Shown: positions 8,345 to 16,888, counted from the first letter of the stretch. The stretch is 64,000 nucleotides of DNA from Saccharothrix deserti (GCF_009769385.1 NZ_VKAB01000015.1:186001-250000), one strand, 5' to 3'. Numbers and translations are program-made. Notes: a model not told the origin generated them from the sequence alone.

Positions 8345-8530
8345 GTGCCCGAAGACCACGAGAAGCTGGTGGCCGACGCCTTGCGCGCCCAGGCCACCAG
8401 CTCCGGCGCGCACCCCTACACGCCCGCCGAGCCACCCCGCCGGTCCCTGGGCGTGGGCTGGGTGCTGTTGCTCGCCGTGCTCCTCGGGCTGGCCGCCGGC
8501 ACAGTCGTGGCGGTAATGACGCTCAGGTAA
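8345..8530 (+). CDS. Small single-pass membrane protein
   Basis: A 61-residue protein: a polar amino half (MPEDHEKLVADALRAQA, then a Pro/Gly linker) and one hydrophobic segment (GWVLLLAVLLGLAAGTVVAVM) at the extreme C-terminus, suggesting a tail-anchored membrane protein. No family recognised. High-GC codon use and its placement 19 bases before the DedA gene support it as real. The preceding 116-base gap is C-rich low complexity. Confidence 0.6.
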   Translation: MPEDHEKLVADALRAQATSSGAHPYTPAEPPRRSLGVGWVLLLAVLLGLAAGTVVAVMTLR

Positions 8531-8549
8531 TGCCTGTACCGTTGTCGCC

Positions 8550-9278
8550 GTGACGGTCGCGCTCACCTCCACGATTGCCCTCGGCCCCGACTGGCTGGAC
8601 CCGACGAAGCTCCTCCAAGGACTCGGGCCCTACATGCTCATCGGCCTGTGCTTCATCGTCTTCGCGGAGTGCGGCCTCTTGGTGGGCTTCTTCCTCCCCG
8701 GCGACTCACTCCTGTTCACCGCGGGCCTGTTCGTGGCCACCGGCGTGCTGGAGTACCCGCTGTGGCTGGTGTGCGTGCTGCTCACCGTGTGCGCGCTGGT
8801 GGGCAACGTGGTCGGCTACTGGATCGGCCACCGGGCCGGACCGGCGCTGTTCAACAAACCCGAGTCGAAGATCTTCAAGAAGGAGTACGTCGACAAGACG
8901 CACGAGTTCTTCGACAAGTACGGCGCCCGCGCGATCGTGATGGCCCGGTTCGTCCCGATCGTGCGCACGTTCATCACCGCCATGGCGGGCGTGGGCCGGA
9001 TGGACCCCCGCAAGTACTTCACGTACTCCCTGATCGGCGGCATCGCGTGGGCCGCGGGCCTCACGGTCCTGGGCTACTTCCTCGGCCAGATCGAGTTCGT
9101 GCGCGACAACCTCGAGATGATGCTGATCCTGATCGTGCTGATCTCGGTCGTCCCGATCATCATCGAGGTCATCAAGGCCAGGCGCGAGAAGAAGGCCCTC
9201 CCCGCCCAGGAGGCAAGCGACATCACGCAGGTCATGGACCTGTCGGACGAGACCCAGCAGATCAAGCGCATCGACTGA
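8550..9278 (+). CDS. DedA family membrane protein (first copy)
   Basis: A 242-residue DedA/SNARE-associated family integral membrane protein; such proteins are linked to undecaprenyl-phosphate or phospholipid flipping and envelope homeostasis. Seen: the entry motif IVFAECGLLVGFFLPGDSLLF (conserved Glu and FLPGDSLL), GNVVGYWIGHRAG, and the conserved F.K..T..F..KYG.RA....RF.P..R segment (HEFFDKYGARAIVMARFVPIVRTF) with AGVGRM. Four to five hydrophobic spans and a charged cytoplasmic tail. TACCGT lies seven bases before the GTG, suggesting leaderless expression. A second DedA gene is 1.6 kb downstream. Confidence 0.93.
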   Translation: MTVALTSTIALGPDWLDPTKLLQGLGPYMLIGLCFIVFAECGLLVGFFLPGDSLLFTAGLFVATGVLEYPLWLVCVLLTVCALVGNVVGYWIGHRAGPALFNKPESKIFKKEYVDKTHEFFDKYGARAIVMARFVPIVRTFITAMAGVGRMDPRKYFTYSLIGGIAWAAGLTVLGYFLGQIEFVRDNLEMMLILIVLISVVPIIIEVIKARREKKALPAQEASDITQVMDLSDETQQIKRID

Positions 9279-9284
9279 GGGACG

Positions 9285-10661
9285 TCACTCGACCCGGAAC
9301 ATCGACCCGGGGTTGAACAGGTTCCCCGGGTCCAACGCACGCTTGATCTCCCGGTGCACCCTCATACCCACCGGCCCGATCTCCCGCGCCAACCACTCGC
9401 GCTTGATCTTGCCGACCCCGTGCTCCCCGGTGATGGTCCCGCCGAGCGACAGCCCCACCCCCAGGATCTCGTCGAACGCCCGCTGCGCCCGCGCGAACTC
9501 GTCCGCCGACGACGGGTCGTAGACGATCGTCGGGTGCATGTTGCCGTCACCGGCGTGCCCGACCACCGCGATCCGCAGCCCGACCGACTCGCTGATCCGC
9601 TCGCACGCGGCGATCAGATCCGCGATCTTGGTCCGCGGCACGCACACGTCATCGGTCAACCACGCCCCGTAGACCTCCAACGCCGTGAGCACCGCCCGCC
9701 GCGCCGTCAGCAGGTCACGCCCTTCACCCAGATCCTCGGTCGCATAAACCAGCTCGGCCCCCGCCGCCACGCACGCCTGCTCGATCGCGGCCAGCTCCCG
9801 CCGTCCCGCCTCACCACCCGAGTCGGACTGGCAGAGCAGCAGCGCCGCGTCCGCGTTCAGATCCGTCTTCAGGTACTGCTCGACCGCCCGGATCGACGTC
9901 CGGTCCATGATCTCCATCAACGACGGCACGATGCCCTCGGTGACCACCCGGCTCACCGCCGCACCCGCGTCCGCCGTGCTGTTGAACGCGGCCACCAACG
10001 TCGCCGGGGCCTGCGGCAACGGCCGCAACGCCAGGGTCGCCCGGGTGATCACGCCCAACGTGCCCTCGCTGCCGATGAACAGCTTGGTCAGGTCGTACCC
10101 GGCCACCCCTTTGACGGTCCGCCGACCGGTGCGCAGCAGCTCACCGTCCGCGAGCACCACGTCCAGCCCCAACACCGAATCCGTGGTCACGCCGTACTTC
10201 ACGCAGCACAGCCCACCGGCGTTCGTGGACAGGTTCCCCCCGATCGTGCACCAGTCGTAGCTGGACGGATCCGGTGGGTAGAACAGCCCGTGCTTCTCCA
10301 CCGCACCGCGCAGGTCGAGGTTCACCACCCCCGGCTCCACCACGGCCAACCGGTTGTCCGGATCGATCTCCACGATCGCGTTCATCTTCGTGGTGACCAG
10401 CACCACACAGCCATCCACGGCGTTCGCCGCTCCCGACAGCCCGCTGCCGGCCCCGCGGGGCACGATCGGCGTCCTGGCGGCGGCACAGGCCCGCACTACC
10501 GCCTGCACCTGCTCGGCGGACGTCGGCAGCACGACCGCCAGCGGCTGCCCGTAGGGCGCCAACGGCATCATGTCGCGCTGGTAACTCGCAGTGACATCGA
10601 CGTCCGTCAGCACCGCGTCGGCGCCGACGGCGGAGCGGAGTTCGGCGAGCAGGGACTCCAT
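9285..10661 (-). CDS. FAD-linked oxidase (glycolate oxidase GlcD / D-lactate dehydrogenase family)
   Basis: A 458-residue flavoprotein with an amino PCMH-type FAD-binding domain (PRGAGSGLSGAAN near residue 70; CTIGGNLSTNAGGLCCVKYGVT; SEGTLGVIT) and a C-terminal FAD-oxidase domain (VVGHAGDGNMHPTIVYD and GTITGEHGVGKIKREWL, metal- and substrate-binding His). It should oxidise a 2-hydroxyacid such as glycolate or D-lactate and pass electrons to a membrane or ferredoxin acceptor. No glcE/glcF partners are adjacent. The stop is six bases from the convergent DedA stop. Substrate cannot be settled from sequence. Confidence 0.9.
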   Translation of the reverse strand: MESLLAELRSAVGADAVLTDVDVTASYQRDMMPLAPYGQPLAVVLPTSAEQVQAVVRACAAARTPIVPRGAGSGLSGAANAVDGCVVLVTTKMNAIVEIDPDNRLAVVEPGVVNLDLRGAVEKHGLFYPPDPSSYDWCTIGGNLSTNAGGLCCVKYGVTTDSVLGLDVVLADGELLRTGRRTVKGVAGYDLTKLFIGSEGTLGVITRATLALRPLPQAPATLVAAFNSTADAGAAVSRVVTEGIVPSLMEIMDRTSIRAVEQYLKTDLNADAALLLCQSDSGGEAGRRELAAIEQACVAAGAELVYATEDLGEGRDLLTARRAVLTALEVYGAWLTDDVCVPRTKIADLIAACERISESVGLRIAVVGHAGDGNMHPTIVYDPSSADEFARAQRAFDEILGVGLSLGGTITGEHGVGKIKREWLAREIGPVGMRVHREIKRALDPGNLFNPGSMFRVE

Positions 10662-10714
10662 CCGTCCACGCTAACCCTCCACCGTTGATCACTCCAGCAC
10701 GTGTTCAACCGGAC

Positions 10715-10780
10715 ACGATCCGCAACGGTTCGCACACCGTCCGCTTACAGTCCGCACACGGTTCGCATACGATCCGCCAC
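10715..10780 (+). repeat. Six degenerate 11-bp direct repeats in a divergent promoter region
   Basis: Consecutive units start at 10715, 10725, 10736, 10747, 10758 and 10769, each close to ACGGTCCGCAC (pattern ACNRTYCGCAN). The period is 10-12 bases, about one helical turn, so the units face the same side of DNA. They fill the 192-base gap between the FAD-linked oxidase (minus) and the second DedA gene (plus). No coding potential. Confidence 0.75.
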
Positions 10781-10853
10781 ACCCCCAAGCCTTCGGCAAC
10801 GCGTTATCCCCATGTCGCCCAGTCGACACCGCGGTCCCACGTAGGCTGCGGTC

Positions 10854-11519
10854 GTGGTGTTGTCCGCAACGTCCGAAGCTGTCGCATTCGTCGAACTCGA
10901 TTCCGCAGGGCCGTTGGCCGTGTGGTTGATCACGCTGAGCTTCATATTCTTCGAATGCGCGTTCATCTTCGGCCTCTTCCTGCCCGGCGACTCGTTGCTG
11001 TTCGCCGCCGGTGTGGTGCTCGCGTCGCACGACAGCGAGTTGTCCGCCTGGCTGCTGTCGGGGGTCGCGCTCGCCGTGGCCGTCGTCGGCAACCAGATCG
11101 GCTACTACATCGGCCGGCACACCGGCACGCGTCTGCTGGCCCGCCGCGGCGGCAAGGTGCTCAACAAGGAGAACCTCGCCAAGGCCCGCGACTTCCTCGA
11201 CCGACGGGGCTTCTGGGCCATCGTGCTGGCCCGCTGGATCCCGTGGGTGCGCACGCTGGCCCCGATGATCGCCGGCGCGGCGCGGATGGACCCGAAGCGG
11301 TTCATGCTCGCCACGACCATCGGCGCGATCGCGTGGGTGCCGACGCTGGTGCTGGCCGGCTACTACGGCGCGGGCCTGCTGTCCGCCGTGCCGTGGCTGG
11401 AGACGGTCGCGGTGGTCGTCAGCATCGCGTTCTTCGTCGGCGGCACCGGCTACGGCATCTACCGCTACCGGCAGGAGATGAAGAAGCCGGTCGACGAAGA
11501 GGCCACCATCACCCCATAG
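10854..11519 (+). CDS. DedA family membrane protein (second copy)
   Basis: A 221-residue DedA protein, clearly paralogous to the one at 8550 but divergent. Shared marks: FFECAFIFGLFLPGDSLLFAAG, GNQIGYYIGRHTG, RDFLDRRGFWAIVLARWIPWVRTL and AGAARM. It has about four hydrophobic spans and a short basic tail. The GTG start is downstream of the 11-bp repeat array. The stop is followed 20 bases later by the convergent kinase gene. Confidence 0.92.
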   Translation: MVLSATSEAVAFVELDSAGPLAVWLITLSFIFFECAFIFGLFLPGDSLLFAAGVVLASHDSELSAWLLSGVALAVAVVGNQIGYYIGRHTGTRLLARRGGKVLNKENLAKARDFLDRRGFWAIVLARWIPWVRTLAPMIAGAARMDPKRFMLATTIGAIAWVPTLVLAGYYGAGLLSAVPWLETVAVVVSIAFFVGGTGYGIYRYRQEMKKPVDEEATITP

Positions 11520-11539
11520 CCGTCACCGGCCCACGCCGG

Positions 11540-12160
11540 TCACAGCACCTCGGTGATCAGCAGGTCCGCGGTGGCCTTGGACGCGTTCACCATGAGCGCG
11601 TTCACGTGGTCGGTGCCGCGCAGCACGCGTTCGCGCGCGTCCTCCACCGACCGCCCGTACCGGACGTGCCGGTCGATCAGCCGCGCCACCCGCAGGTCCT
11701 CGTCGATCAGCAGGAACCACGCCTCGTCCAGCACGACCCGCACGCGCTTCCACTTGTCGTACTGCATCAGCAGGTAGTTGCCCTCGGTGACGACCAGTGG
11801 CACGGACGGGTCGACCGGCACCGCGCACGCGATCGGCTCCTCGATCTCCCGGCGGAACTCCGGCGCGTACACCACGTCCGGCCCGCACGCCTTCAACCTG
11901 CCCAGCAGGTCGACGTACCCCGGGATGTCGAACGTGTCCGGCGCGCCCTTCCGGTCGGCGATGTCCAGGCGTTCCAGCTCGCACTGGGCCAGGTGGAAGC
12001 CGTCCATCCCGACCAGCACCGCGTCGTCGCCCAGCGCCTCGACCAGCCGGCGCGCCAACGTCGACTTGCCCGACCCCGGCGCGCCGCTGATGCCGAGGAG
12101 CTTGCGCTCGCCGGTGTCCACCAGCAGCCGTGCCCGGTCGACCAGCTCGTCGAACTTCAC
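11540..12160 (-). CDS. P-loop nucleoside/sugar kinase (uridine kinase / FrcK-like fold)
   Basis: A 206-residue P-loop kinase. Walker A is GISGAPGSGKST near residue 22; GMDGFHL and PDTFDIPGYVDLL are substrate-lid motifs of the uridine kinase/pantothenate kinase-like superfamily; VVTEGNYLL is the Walker-B-type strand; RHVRYGRS is the arginine-rich lid. Such proteins beside PfkB kinases have been annotated as nucleoside or fructose kinases. The GTG start overlaps the stop of the upstream PfkB gene by four bases (GTGA), so the two are translationally coupled and probably phosphorylate the same or sequential substrates. Confidence 0.8.
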   Translation of the reverse strand: MKFDELVDRARLLVDTGERKLLGISGAPGSGKSTLARRLVEALGDDAVLVGMDGFHLAQCELERLDIADRKGAPDTFDIPGYVDLLGRLKACGPDVVYAPEFRREIEEPIACAVPVDPSVPLVVTEGNYLLMQYDKWKRVRVVLDEAWFLLIDEDLRVARLIDRHVRYGRSVEDARERVLRGTDHVNALMVNASKATADLLITEVL

Positions 12161-13020
12161 CCGCTGTCCCGCCACCGCTCCAGCTCCTCCACCCAGTCCC
12201 ACGCGGTGTGGCGCACGCGCACCGCGGCGACCTCGTTCGCCCAGCGGACGGCATCGTCCACCGCCATGCCCCGGGCGACCGCGACCGCCAGCGCACCGTG
12301 CCACACGTCGCCCGCGCCGTTGGTGTCACGCACCTCGACAACAGGTACCGGTTGCCCGCCGGTCACACCACCACGCGACCAGGTGACGGGATGCGGGCCG
12401 TGGGTCCGGATCACCAGCGGCACACCGCGGGCGTGCACCTCGGACTCGGACAGCTCGAAGGCGGCCGAGCAGGCGGCGACGTCCACGAGGGGCAGCAGGT
12501 CGTCCAGCACAGGTTTCCAGCTACCCGCGTCCAACACCACAGGCACACCCGTGCGCCTCGCCACGCGTGCTGCCGCCAACGCCAGCGGCCCGAGGTGACC
12601 GTCCACCAGCACCACATCGGCCGCCTCGACCAGCGCCGGGTCCACAACGTCCGCCGCGCCGACCCCGGCCACCTCGGACCCGGCCAGGTCGAACTCCACC
12701 GCGTTGCGGGAGATCACCGTCCGCTCCCCGTCACGCTCCCGCACCGCGACCATGCTCAACGCCGGACCACCGGTCCCGACCGAGTGCACCTCCACCGGGT
12801 CCAACCGGGACCGCGCGAACTCCCCCAGCTCACCGCCCAACGCGGTCAGCAGCACCGCCCGGTGCCCCAGAGCCGCCACCGCACGCGCCGCGTTCGCGGC
12901 CGGACCACCGGGCGCCAGGTGCACGCCCAACGACTGCACCTTCTGCCCAGGGACGGGAAACTCGGCCACCCGCTGGCTGACGTCAACGGTCGTCAACCCG
13001 ACACACAACACAGAAACCAC
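12157..13020 (-). CDS. PfkB-family carbohydrate kinase
   Basis: A 287-residue ribokinase-fold kinase. Seen: the amino motif APGGPAANAARAVAALG (PfkB signature 1), LLTALGGELG, and the C-terminal anion hole and catalytic base RDTNGAGDVWHGALA (GAGD). The substrate is a sugar but cannot be specified; ribose, fructose and 2-keto-3-deoxygluconate are common in this family. The GTG start follows GAGGGG. It is divergent from a LacI-type regulator gene with a shared operator region, so it is probably repressed until a sugar ligand is present. Confidence 0.88.
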   Translation of the reverse strand: MVSVLCVGLTTVDVSQRVAEFPVPGQKVQSLGVHLAPGGPAANAARAVAALGHRAVLLTALGGELGEFARSRLDPVEVHSVGTGGPALSMVAVRERDGERTVISRNAVEFDLAGSEVAGVGAADVVDPALVEAADVVLVDGHLGPLALAAARVARRTGVPVVLDAGSWKPVLDDLLPLVDVAACSAAFELSESEVHARGVPLVIRTHGPHPVTWSRGGVTGGQPVPVVEVRDTNGAGDVWHGALAVAVARGMAVDDAVRWANEVAAVRVRHTAWDWVEELERWRDSG

Positions 13021-13032
13021 GGCACACCCCTC

Positions 13033-13070
13033 TTACCCGGTAAAGTCCCCACGCAATCGCTTGCGCAAGC
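13033..13070. promoter_or_regulatory. LacI-type operator region between sugar kinase and regulator
   Basis: GCTTGCGCAAGC (13059-13070) is a perfect 12-bp palindrome with the central CG typical of LacI/GalR-family operators. A second palindrome, TTACCCGGTAA (13033-13043), sits next to the kinase side. The pair occupies the 68-base divergent gap, so one regulator could control both directions. Assignment to the adjacent LacI gene is inference from position. Confidence 0.7.
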
Positions 13071-13088
13071 CCGAACGGGGACGAGTCC

Positions 13089-14045
13089 ATGGTCACCATG
13101 CGGGAGGTCGCCAGTCTCGCCGGCGTCTCCATCACCACGGTCTCACACGTGATCAACGAGACCAGGTCGGTCGCCGCCGACACCAAGGAACGGGTGCTCA
13201 AGGCGATCGAGGAGACGGGGTACACCGGCGACGCCATCGCGCGCTCGCTCGTCACGGGCGGCACGAAGTCGCTCGGCCTCGCCGTGTCGCTCGTGTCGCA
13301 CCCGTACTTCGCCGAGCTGATCGCGGCGATCGAGGGCGAGGCCACCAGGGCGGGTTACACGCTGGTGCTGATCGACACCCGCGACACCGCCGAGTCCGAG
13401 CAGGCCGCGGTGCGGATGCTGCGCTCACGGCGGGTGGACGGTGTGCTGCTCACGCCGACGTCCGCCTCGGCCTCGTTGCCCGAGCTGCGCCGGCTCGGCG
13501 TGCCGACCGTGCTGGTGGACCGGCTGACCGTGGCGCAGGACGTCGACCAGGTCGGCCCGGAGAACGTGCAGGCCACGTCCACCCTGGTCCGGCACCTGGC
13601 CGAACTGGGGCACCGGCGGATCGGCCTGGTGTCCGGCCCGCCCGGTCTGGCCACCACGGACGAACGCGTGCTCGGCTACCGCCTCGGCCTGGGCCGGGCG
13701 GGGCTGGCGTGGGACGAGGACCTGGTGCGGCCGTCGCTGGACCCGCTGCTCGGTCGCGTCTCGGGTGTGGTGGTGAGCGACCACCAGGTGCTGATGGACG
13801 TGCTGCACACGGCTCGCGCGCGCGGCGTGCGGATCGGGTCGGAGCTGGCGCTGGTGACCTACGACGAGGTCGAGTGGGCCGAACTGGTCGACCCGCCGTT
13901 GACCGCGATGGCGCAGCCGGTGGAGGAGATCGGGCGCACGGCGGTGCGGCTGCTGCTGGCCCGCATCTCGGACCCGACCCGGCCGCCGGAGACGATCCGG
14001 CTGCCGCCGACGCTGCGACACCGCCAGTCCTGCGGCTGCCACTAA
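13089..14045 (+). CDS. LacI-family transcriptional regulator
   Basis: A 318-residue repressor. Residues 1-60 hold the LacI helix-turn-helix (MREVASLAGVSITTVSHVIN) with the hinge helix (ALARSL-like IARSLVTGG). The rest is a periplasmic-binding-protein-like sensor (LGLAVSLVSHPYFAELI, RMLRSRRVDGVLLTP, HLAELGHRRIGLVSGP, ALVTYDEVEWAELVDPPLTAMAQP). It ends with RQSCGCH. It probably binds the palindrome at 13059-13070 and controls itself, the kinase pair and perhaps the downstream isomerase gene 100 bases away. Confidence 0.93.
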   Translation: MVTMREVASLAGVSITTVSHVINETRSVAADTKERVLKAIEETGYTGDAIARSLVTGGTKSLGLAVSLVSHPYFAELIAAIEGEATRAGYTLVLIDTRDTAESEQAAVRMLRSRRVDGVLLTPTSASASLPELRRLGVPTVLVDRLTVAQDVDQVGPENVQATSTLVRHLAELGHRRIGLVSGPPGLATTDERVLGYRLGLGRAGLAWDEDLVRPSLDPLLGRVSGVVVSDHQVLMDVLHTARARGVRIGSELALVTYDEVEWAELVDPPLTAMAQPVEEIGRTAVRLLLARISDPTRPPETIRLPPTLRHRQSCGCH

Positions 14046-14145
14046 CCCTGCCGTTGACCCCTGCCACTGATCCCCGCCACTACCCCTGCCCAACCCCCCA
14101 AACCGCACCAAACACGCTCACCAATCCCCAGCCGTCCCCAGTAAC

Positions 14146-14925
14146 GTGTCCGACGTGCTGATCCCCGGCCTGGTCTCGGTGACCTTCCGCGCGTTGTCCG
14201 TCCCCGAAGTGGTGGCCCTCGCGCGCGAGTGCGGTGTCTGGGCCGTCGAGTGGGGTGGCGACATCCACGTGCCGCTGAACGACCTGGCGGCGGCACGGGA
14301 CGCGCGGCAGCGGTGTGCGGACGCCGGGTTGACCACCTCCTCCTACGGCTCGTACTACCGGGCCGGCACGACGGACCCGGCCGAGTGGGACGCCGTCCTG
14401 GCGACCGCGGTGGAGCTGGGCGCGCCGCAGATCCGGGTGTGGGCGGGCACGACCGGTTCGGCCACGACGTCACCGGCACAGCGCGCGGCCGTGGTCGACG
14501 CGATCCGCACGGCGGCCGTCGCGGCCGAGACGGCGGGGGTGCGGGTGGCGTTGGAGTACCACCCGGACACGTTGACCGACACGTTGGAATCCGCCACCCG
14601 CCTCTTCGCGGAGATCGGGCACGGGTCGGTGGTGCCGTACTGGCAGCCGGGCGGCGCGCAGGACGTGTCGGACGCGGTCGAGGAGGTCCGGACGCTGCTG
14701 CCGATGCTGACGACCGCGCACGTGTTCTCGTGGGGTCCGGGCGGCTGGTCGGACCGGCTGCCGCTGGCGGCGCGCGAAGACCTGTGGCTGCCCGTGCTGC
14801 GGGAGCTGGGCCGGGACGGCGTGGACCGGTACGCGTTGCTGGAGTTCGTGACCGGCGATTCACCGGACGCCTTCCGCGCCGACGCCGCGACGTTGCTGGG
14901 GTGGCTCAGCTCCGTGACGGCGTGA
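14146..14925 (+). CDS. Sugar phosphate isomerase/epimerase (xylose isomerase-like TIM barrel)
   Basis: A 259-residue AP-endonuclease-2/xylose-isomerase-like TIM barrel. Segments matching the family: LARECGVWAVEWGGDIHVP (metal-side strand), LGAPQIRVWAGTTGS, the metal-ligand Glu in VALEYHPDTLTD, and TAHVFSWGPGGW. The substrate is unknown; the neighbourhood (LacI regulator, PfkB kinase, GH76 protein) suggests a sugar catabolic step. The GTG start is 100 bases after the LacI gene across a C-rich spacer. The 3' end overlaps the convergent GH76 gene by 20 bases. Confidence 0.82.
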   Translation: MSDVLIPGLVSVTFRALSVPEVVALARECGVWAVEWGGDIHVPLNDLAAARDARQRCADAGLTTSSYGSYYRAGTTDPAEWDAVLATAVELGAPQIRVWAGTTGSATTSPAQRAAVVDAIRTAAVAAETAGVRVALEYHPDTLTDTLESATRLFAEIGHGSVVPYWQPGGAQDVSDAVEEVRTLLPMLTTAHVFSWGPGGWSDRLPLAAREDLWLPVLRELGRDGVDRYALLEFVTGDSPDAFRADAATLLGWLSSVTA

Positions 14926-16000
14926 TCCCGTTGCGCTCCAACAACGCCGCGGCCTCCAACGCCATCCACCCTCCCAGTTGGACGGACAGGTCGCGTTCCG
15001 GCGCGCGCCCGGACGGCCTGACCGCCGGCTTCGTCCACTCCGGGCCGAACAGCGGCCCACCGTCCACCGAGGTCCGGTTCGCCCACACCGCGTCGGCCGA
15101 GCTGAACACGAGGTCCGCCGCACGCGCCGCTTCCGGCCGGTCGAGCCGCAGCGCGGCCTGCGCCAGGTAGCGGGTGAGGATGCCGCTGAACAGCCCGCCG
15201 TCACCGCCGCCGTGCCCGCGCAGGACGCCGTCGGTGGCGAGGTGCTCGTCGACGGCGTTGACGATCCGCGCGGCCGTGTCCCGGTAGCGGACGTCCTGGT
15301 CGCGGTCAGAGCCCAGCTCCACACACGCCCCCAGCACCACACCTTGGCAGTAGGTGTAGACGTTCTTCTCGATCTCACGGATCGAGCCGTCGGGGTGGAC
15401 GTGCAGCCCGTCCCACAGCAGCCCGGTCTCCTCGTCCACCAGGCAACCCTCGATCCAGTCCACAGTGGACCGCGCCCGGCCGCGATCGTCCTCCTCACCC
15501 AACCTCGCGAAGAAGATCGCCGCCGGACCGTTGGCCGGGACGTTCTTGAAGTCGTCGTCGCGCTTCCACCAGATACCGCCGCCCGCGTGGTCGGTCCACC
15601 CGGCGCGCAGCCGGTCGGCGACGGCGGCGACGGCCTTGGGCCTGGCGATCCCGACTTCCCGCTCGGCGCGGAGCAGCGCCAGCCCGAGCCACGCCACGTC
15701 GTCGTAGTAGTCGTTGGTCCAGCCGACCAGGTTCCGCACCCGGATACCGCGCACGAGCCCGCGCACCAACGCCACCCGCGCTTCCCGCGGTGAGCGCAGC
15801 TGGGCGTCGAGGACGCAGTCGAGCAGGTGCGCCTGCCACCAGTAGCTGAACCGGACGTGCAGCCGGCCGGACCAGTCGAGCGGCCACCCGACCGCGCCGA
15901 GGACCGTGCCCGGCACTCCCCAGACCCGGCGCAGGTGCCGGGACTCGACCGCGCGTTCGGCGGCACCGGCACGCGCGGCGAGGGGGTTCGGCGCAGTCAC
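14906..16000 (-). CDS. GH76-family glycoside hydrolase without signal peptide
   Basis: A 364-residue (alpha/alpha)6 protein of glycoside hydrolase family 76 (endo-alpha-1,6-mannanases). The NDYYDDVAWL motif carries the Asp100-Asp101 pair expected for catalysis. Other family segments are FSYWWQAHLLDCVLDAQ, GGGIWWKRDDDFKNVPANGPAAIFFARL and YTYCQGVVLGA. There is no signal peptide or lipobox (starts MTAPNPLAARAG), so it is probably cytoplasmic, unlike fungal or Bacteroides GH76 enzymes. Mycobacteria carry a comparable protein near fba (Rv0365c, from memory). Substrate could be an internal mannoside or lipomannan precursor; this is inference. Confidence 0.85.
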   Translation of the reverse strand: MTAPNPLAARAGAAERAVESRHLRRVWGVPGTVLGAVGWPLDWSGRLHVRFSYWWQAHLLDCVLDAQLRSPREARVALVRGLVRGIRVRNLVGWTNDYYDDVAWLGLALLRAEREVGIARPKAVAAVADRLRAGWTDHAGGGIWWKRDDDFKNVPANGPAAIFFARLGEEDDRGRARSTVDWIEGCLVDEETGLLWDGLHVHPDGSIREIEKNVYTYCQGVVLGACVELGSDRDQDVRYRDTAARIVNAVDEHLATDGVLRGHGGGDGGLFSGILTRYLAQAALRLDRPEAARAADLVFSSADAVWANRTSVDGGPLFGPEWTKPAVRPSGRAPERDLSVQLGGWMALEAAALLERNGITPSRS

Positions 16001-16024
16001 CCCACCAGCCTGCCCGCTGAACCG

Positions 16025-16723
16025 TCAAGAAGCTCGCCGGAACAGCTCCCAGTGGTAGAGCCCCATGGCGACGCTGGTGGTCAGGTTGTAACTGGACACC
16101 TTCGGCCGCATCGGCAACGAGACGACGAGATCCGCCCGCCCCCGCACCTCGTCCGACAGCCCGTGCCGTTCCGAGCCGAAGGCCAGCACCGCGTCGTCCG
16201 GGATCCGCACGTCCCGCAACGCCCGCCCGCCGGCGTCGAACGCGATCACCACGCCCTCGACCTCTTCCACGCCCTCCAACCGCCCGACCGGCAACGCGAA
16301 GTGCAACCCCGCACTACCGCGCAACACGTTCGGGTGCCACGGATCGACGTCACCGAGCGACACGACCCCACCGGCCCCCAGCCCCGCCGCCACCCTGATC
16401 ACCGCACCGAAGTTCCCCAGGTTCCGCGGGTTGTCCAACAACACCAACGGCGAGGTCCGATCCAAGATCCCCACCCGGTCGACGGGCCGTTCAGCCACCC
16501 CGCCAACCCCGGTCGGGTGCGACCGCCCGATCACCCGCACGAACTCGGCGGCCCCCACCACCTCGGCCCGCTCTTCGAACACCCCGACCAGGTCAGGCGC
16601 GTGGGACCGGGCCAACCCGAGCGCCTTCTCCCGATCGAGCACCACCACCCGCCCCACCACGGCCCCGAACCGAACCGCGTGCTTGACCGCGTGAAACCCC
16701 TCGAGGACCACTTGCCCGACCAC
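16025..16723 (-). CDS. TrmH/SpoU-family RNA 2'-O-methyltransferase
   Basis: A 232-residue SPOUT methyltransferase. All three trefoil-knot motifs are visible: motif 1 NPRNLGNFGAVIR, motif 2 VLAFGSERHGLS and motif 3 LPMRPKVSSYNLTTSVAMGLYHW, which bind S-adenosylmethionine. It methylates a ribose 2'-OH in tRNA or rRNA; the exact site is not predictable. An amino extension (residues 1-75) resembles a small RNA-binding domain. GTG start. In mycobacteria a SpoU gene also lies between fba and pyrE, supporting shared ancestry. Confidence 0.92.
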   Translation of the reverse strand: MVGQVVLEGFHAVKHAVRFGAVVGRVVVLDREKALGLARSHAPDLVGVFEERAEVVGAAEFVRVIGRSHPTGVGGVAERPVDRVGILDRTSPLVLLDNPRNLGNFGAVIRVAAGLGAGGVVSLGDVDPWHPNVLRGSAGLHFALPVGRLEGVEEVEGVVIAFDAGGRALRDVRIPDDAVLAFGSERHGLSDEVRGRADLVVSLPMRPKVSSYNLTTSVAMGLYHWELFRRAS

Positions 16724-16759
16724 GTCACTCCCGCTGTCAGCAGACCGGAGCGATCGTAG

Positions 16760-16888
16760 TCACGCCGCCGCGGACGGCATGTCGAGCTCCAACCCGACCT
16801 TCCGGTAGCCGGGCAGGTCGCGCACGGTGAGCGACGCCGAGACCGTGCCGCTCAGGGACAAGCCCCGGTTCGGCTCGGTGAGGTCTGT
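16760..16888 (-). pseudogene. Possible gene remnant, C-terminal fragment only
   Basis: An open stretch reading GLSLSGTVSASLTVRDLPG then YRKVGLELDMPSAAA and stop has strong high-GC third-position bias. It has no credible start: an in-frame TGA lies just upstream, and its 5' part overlaps the end of the DUF2784 gene in another frame. It looks like the tail of a lost gene whose front was deleted when the DUF2784 gene was joined here. Family not recognised. Confidence 0.35.
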
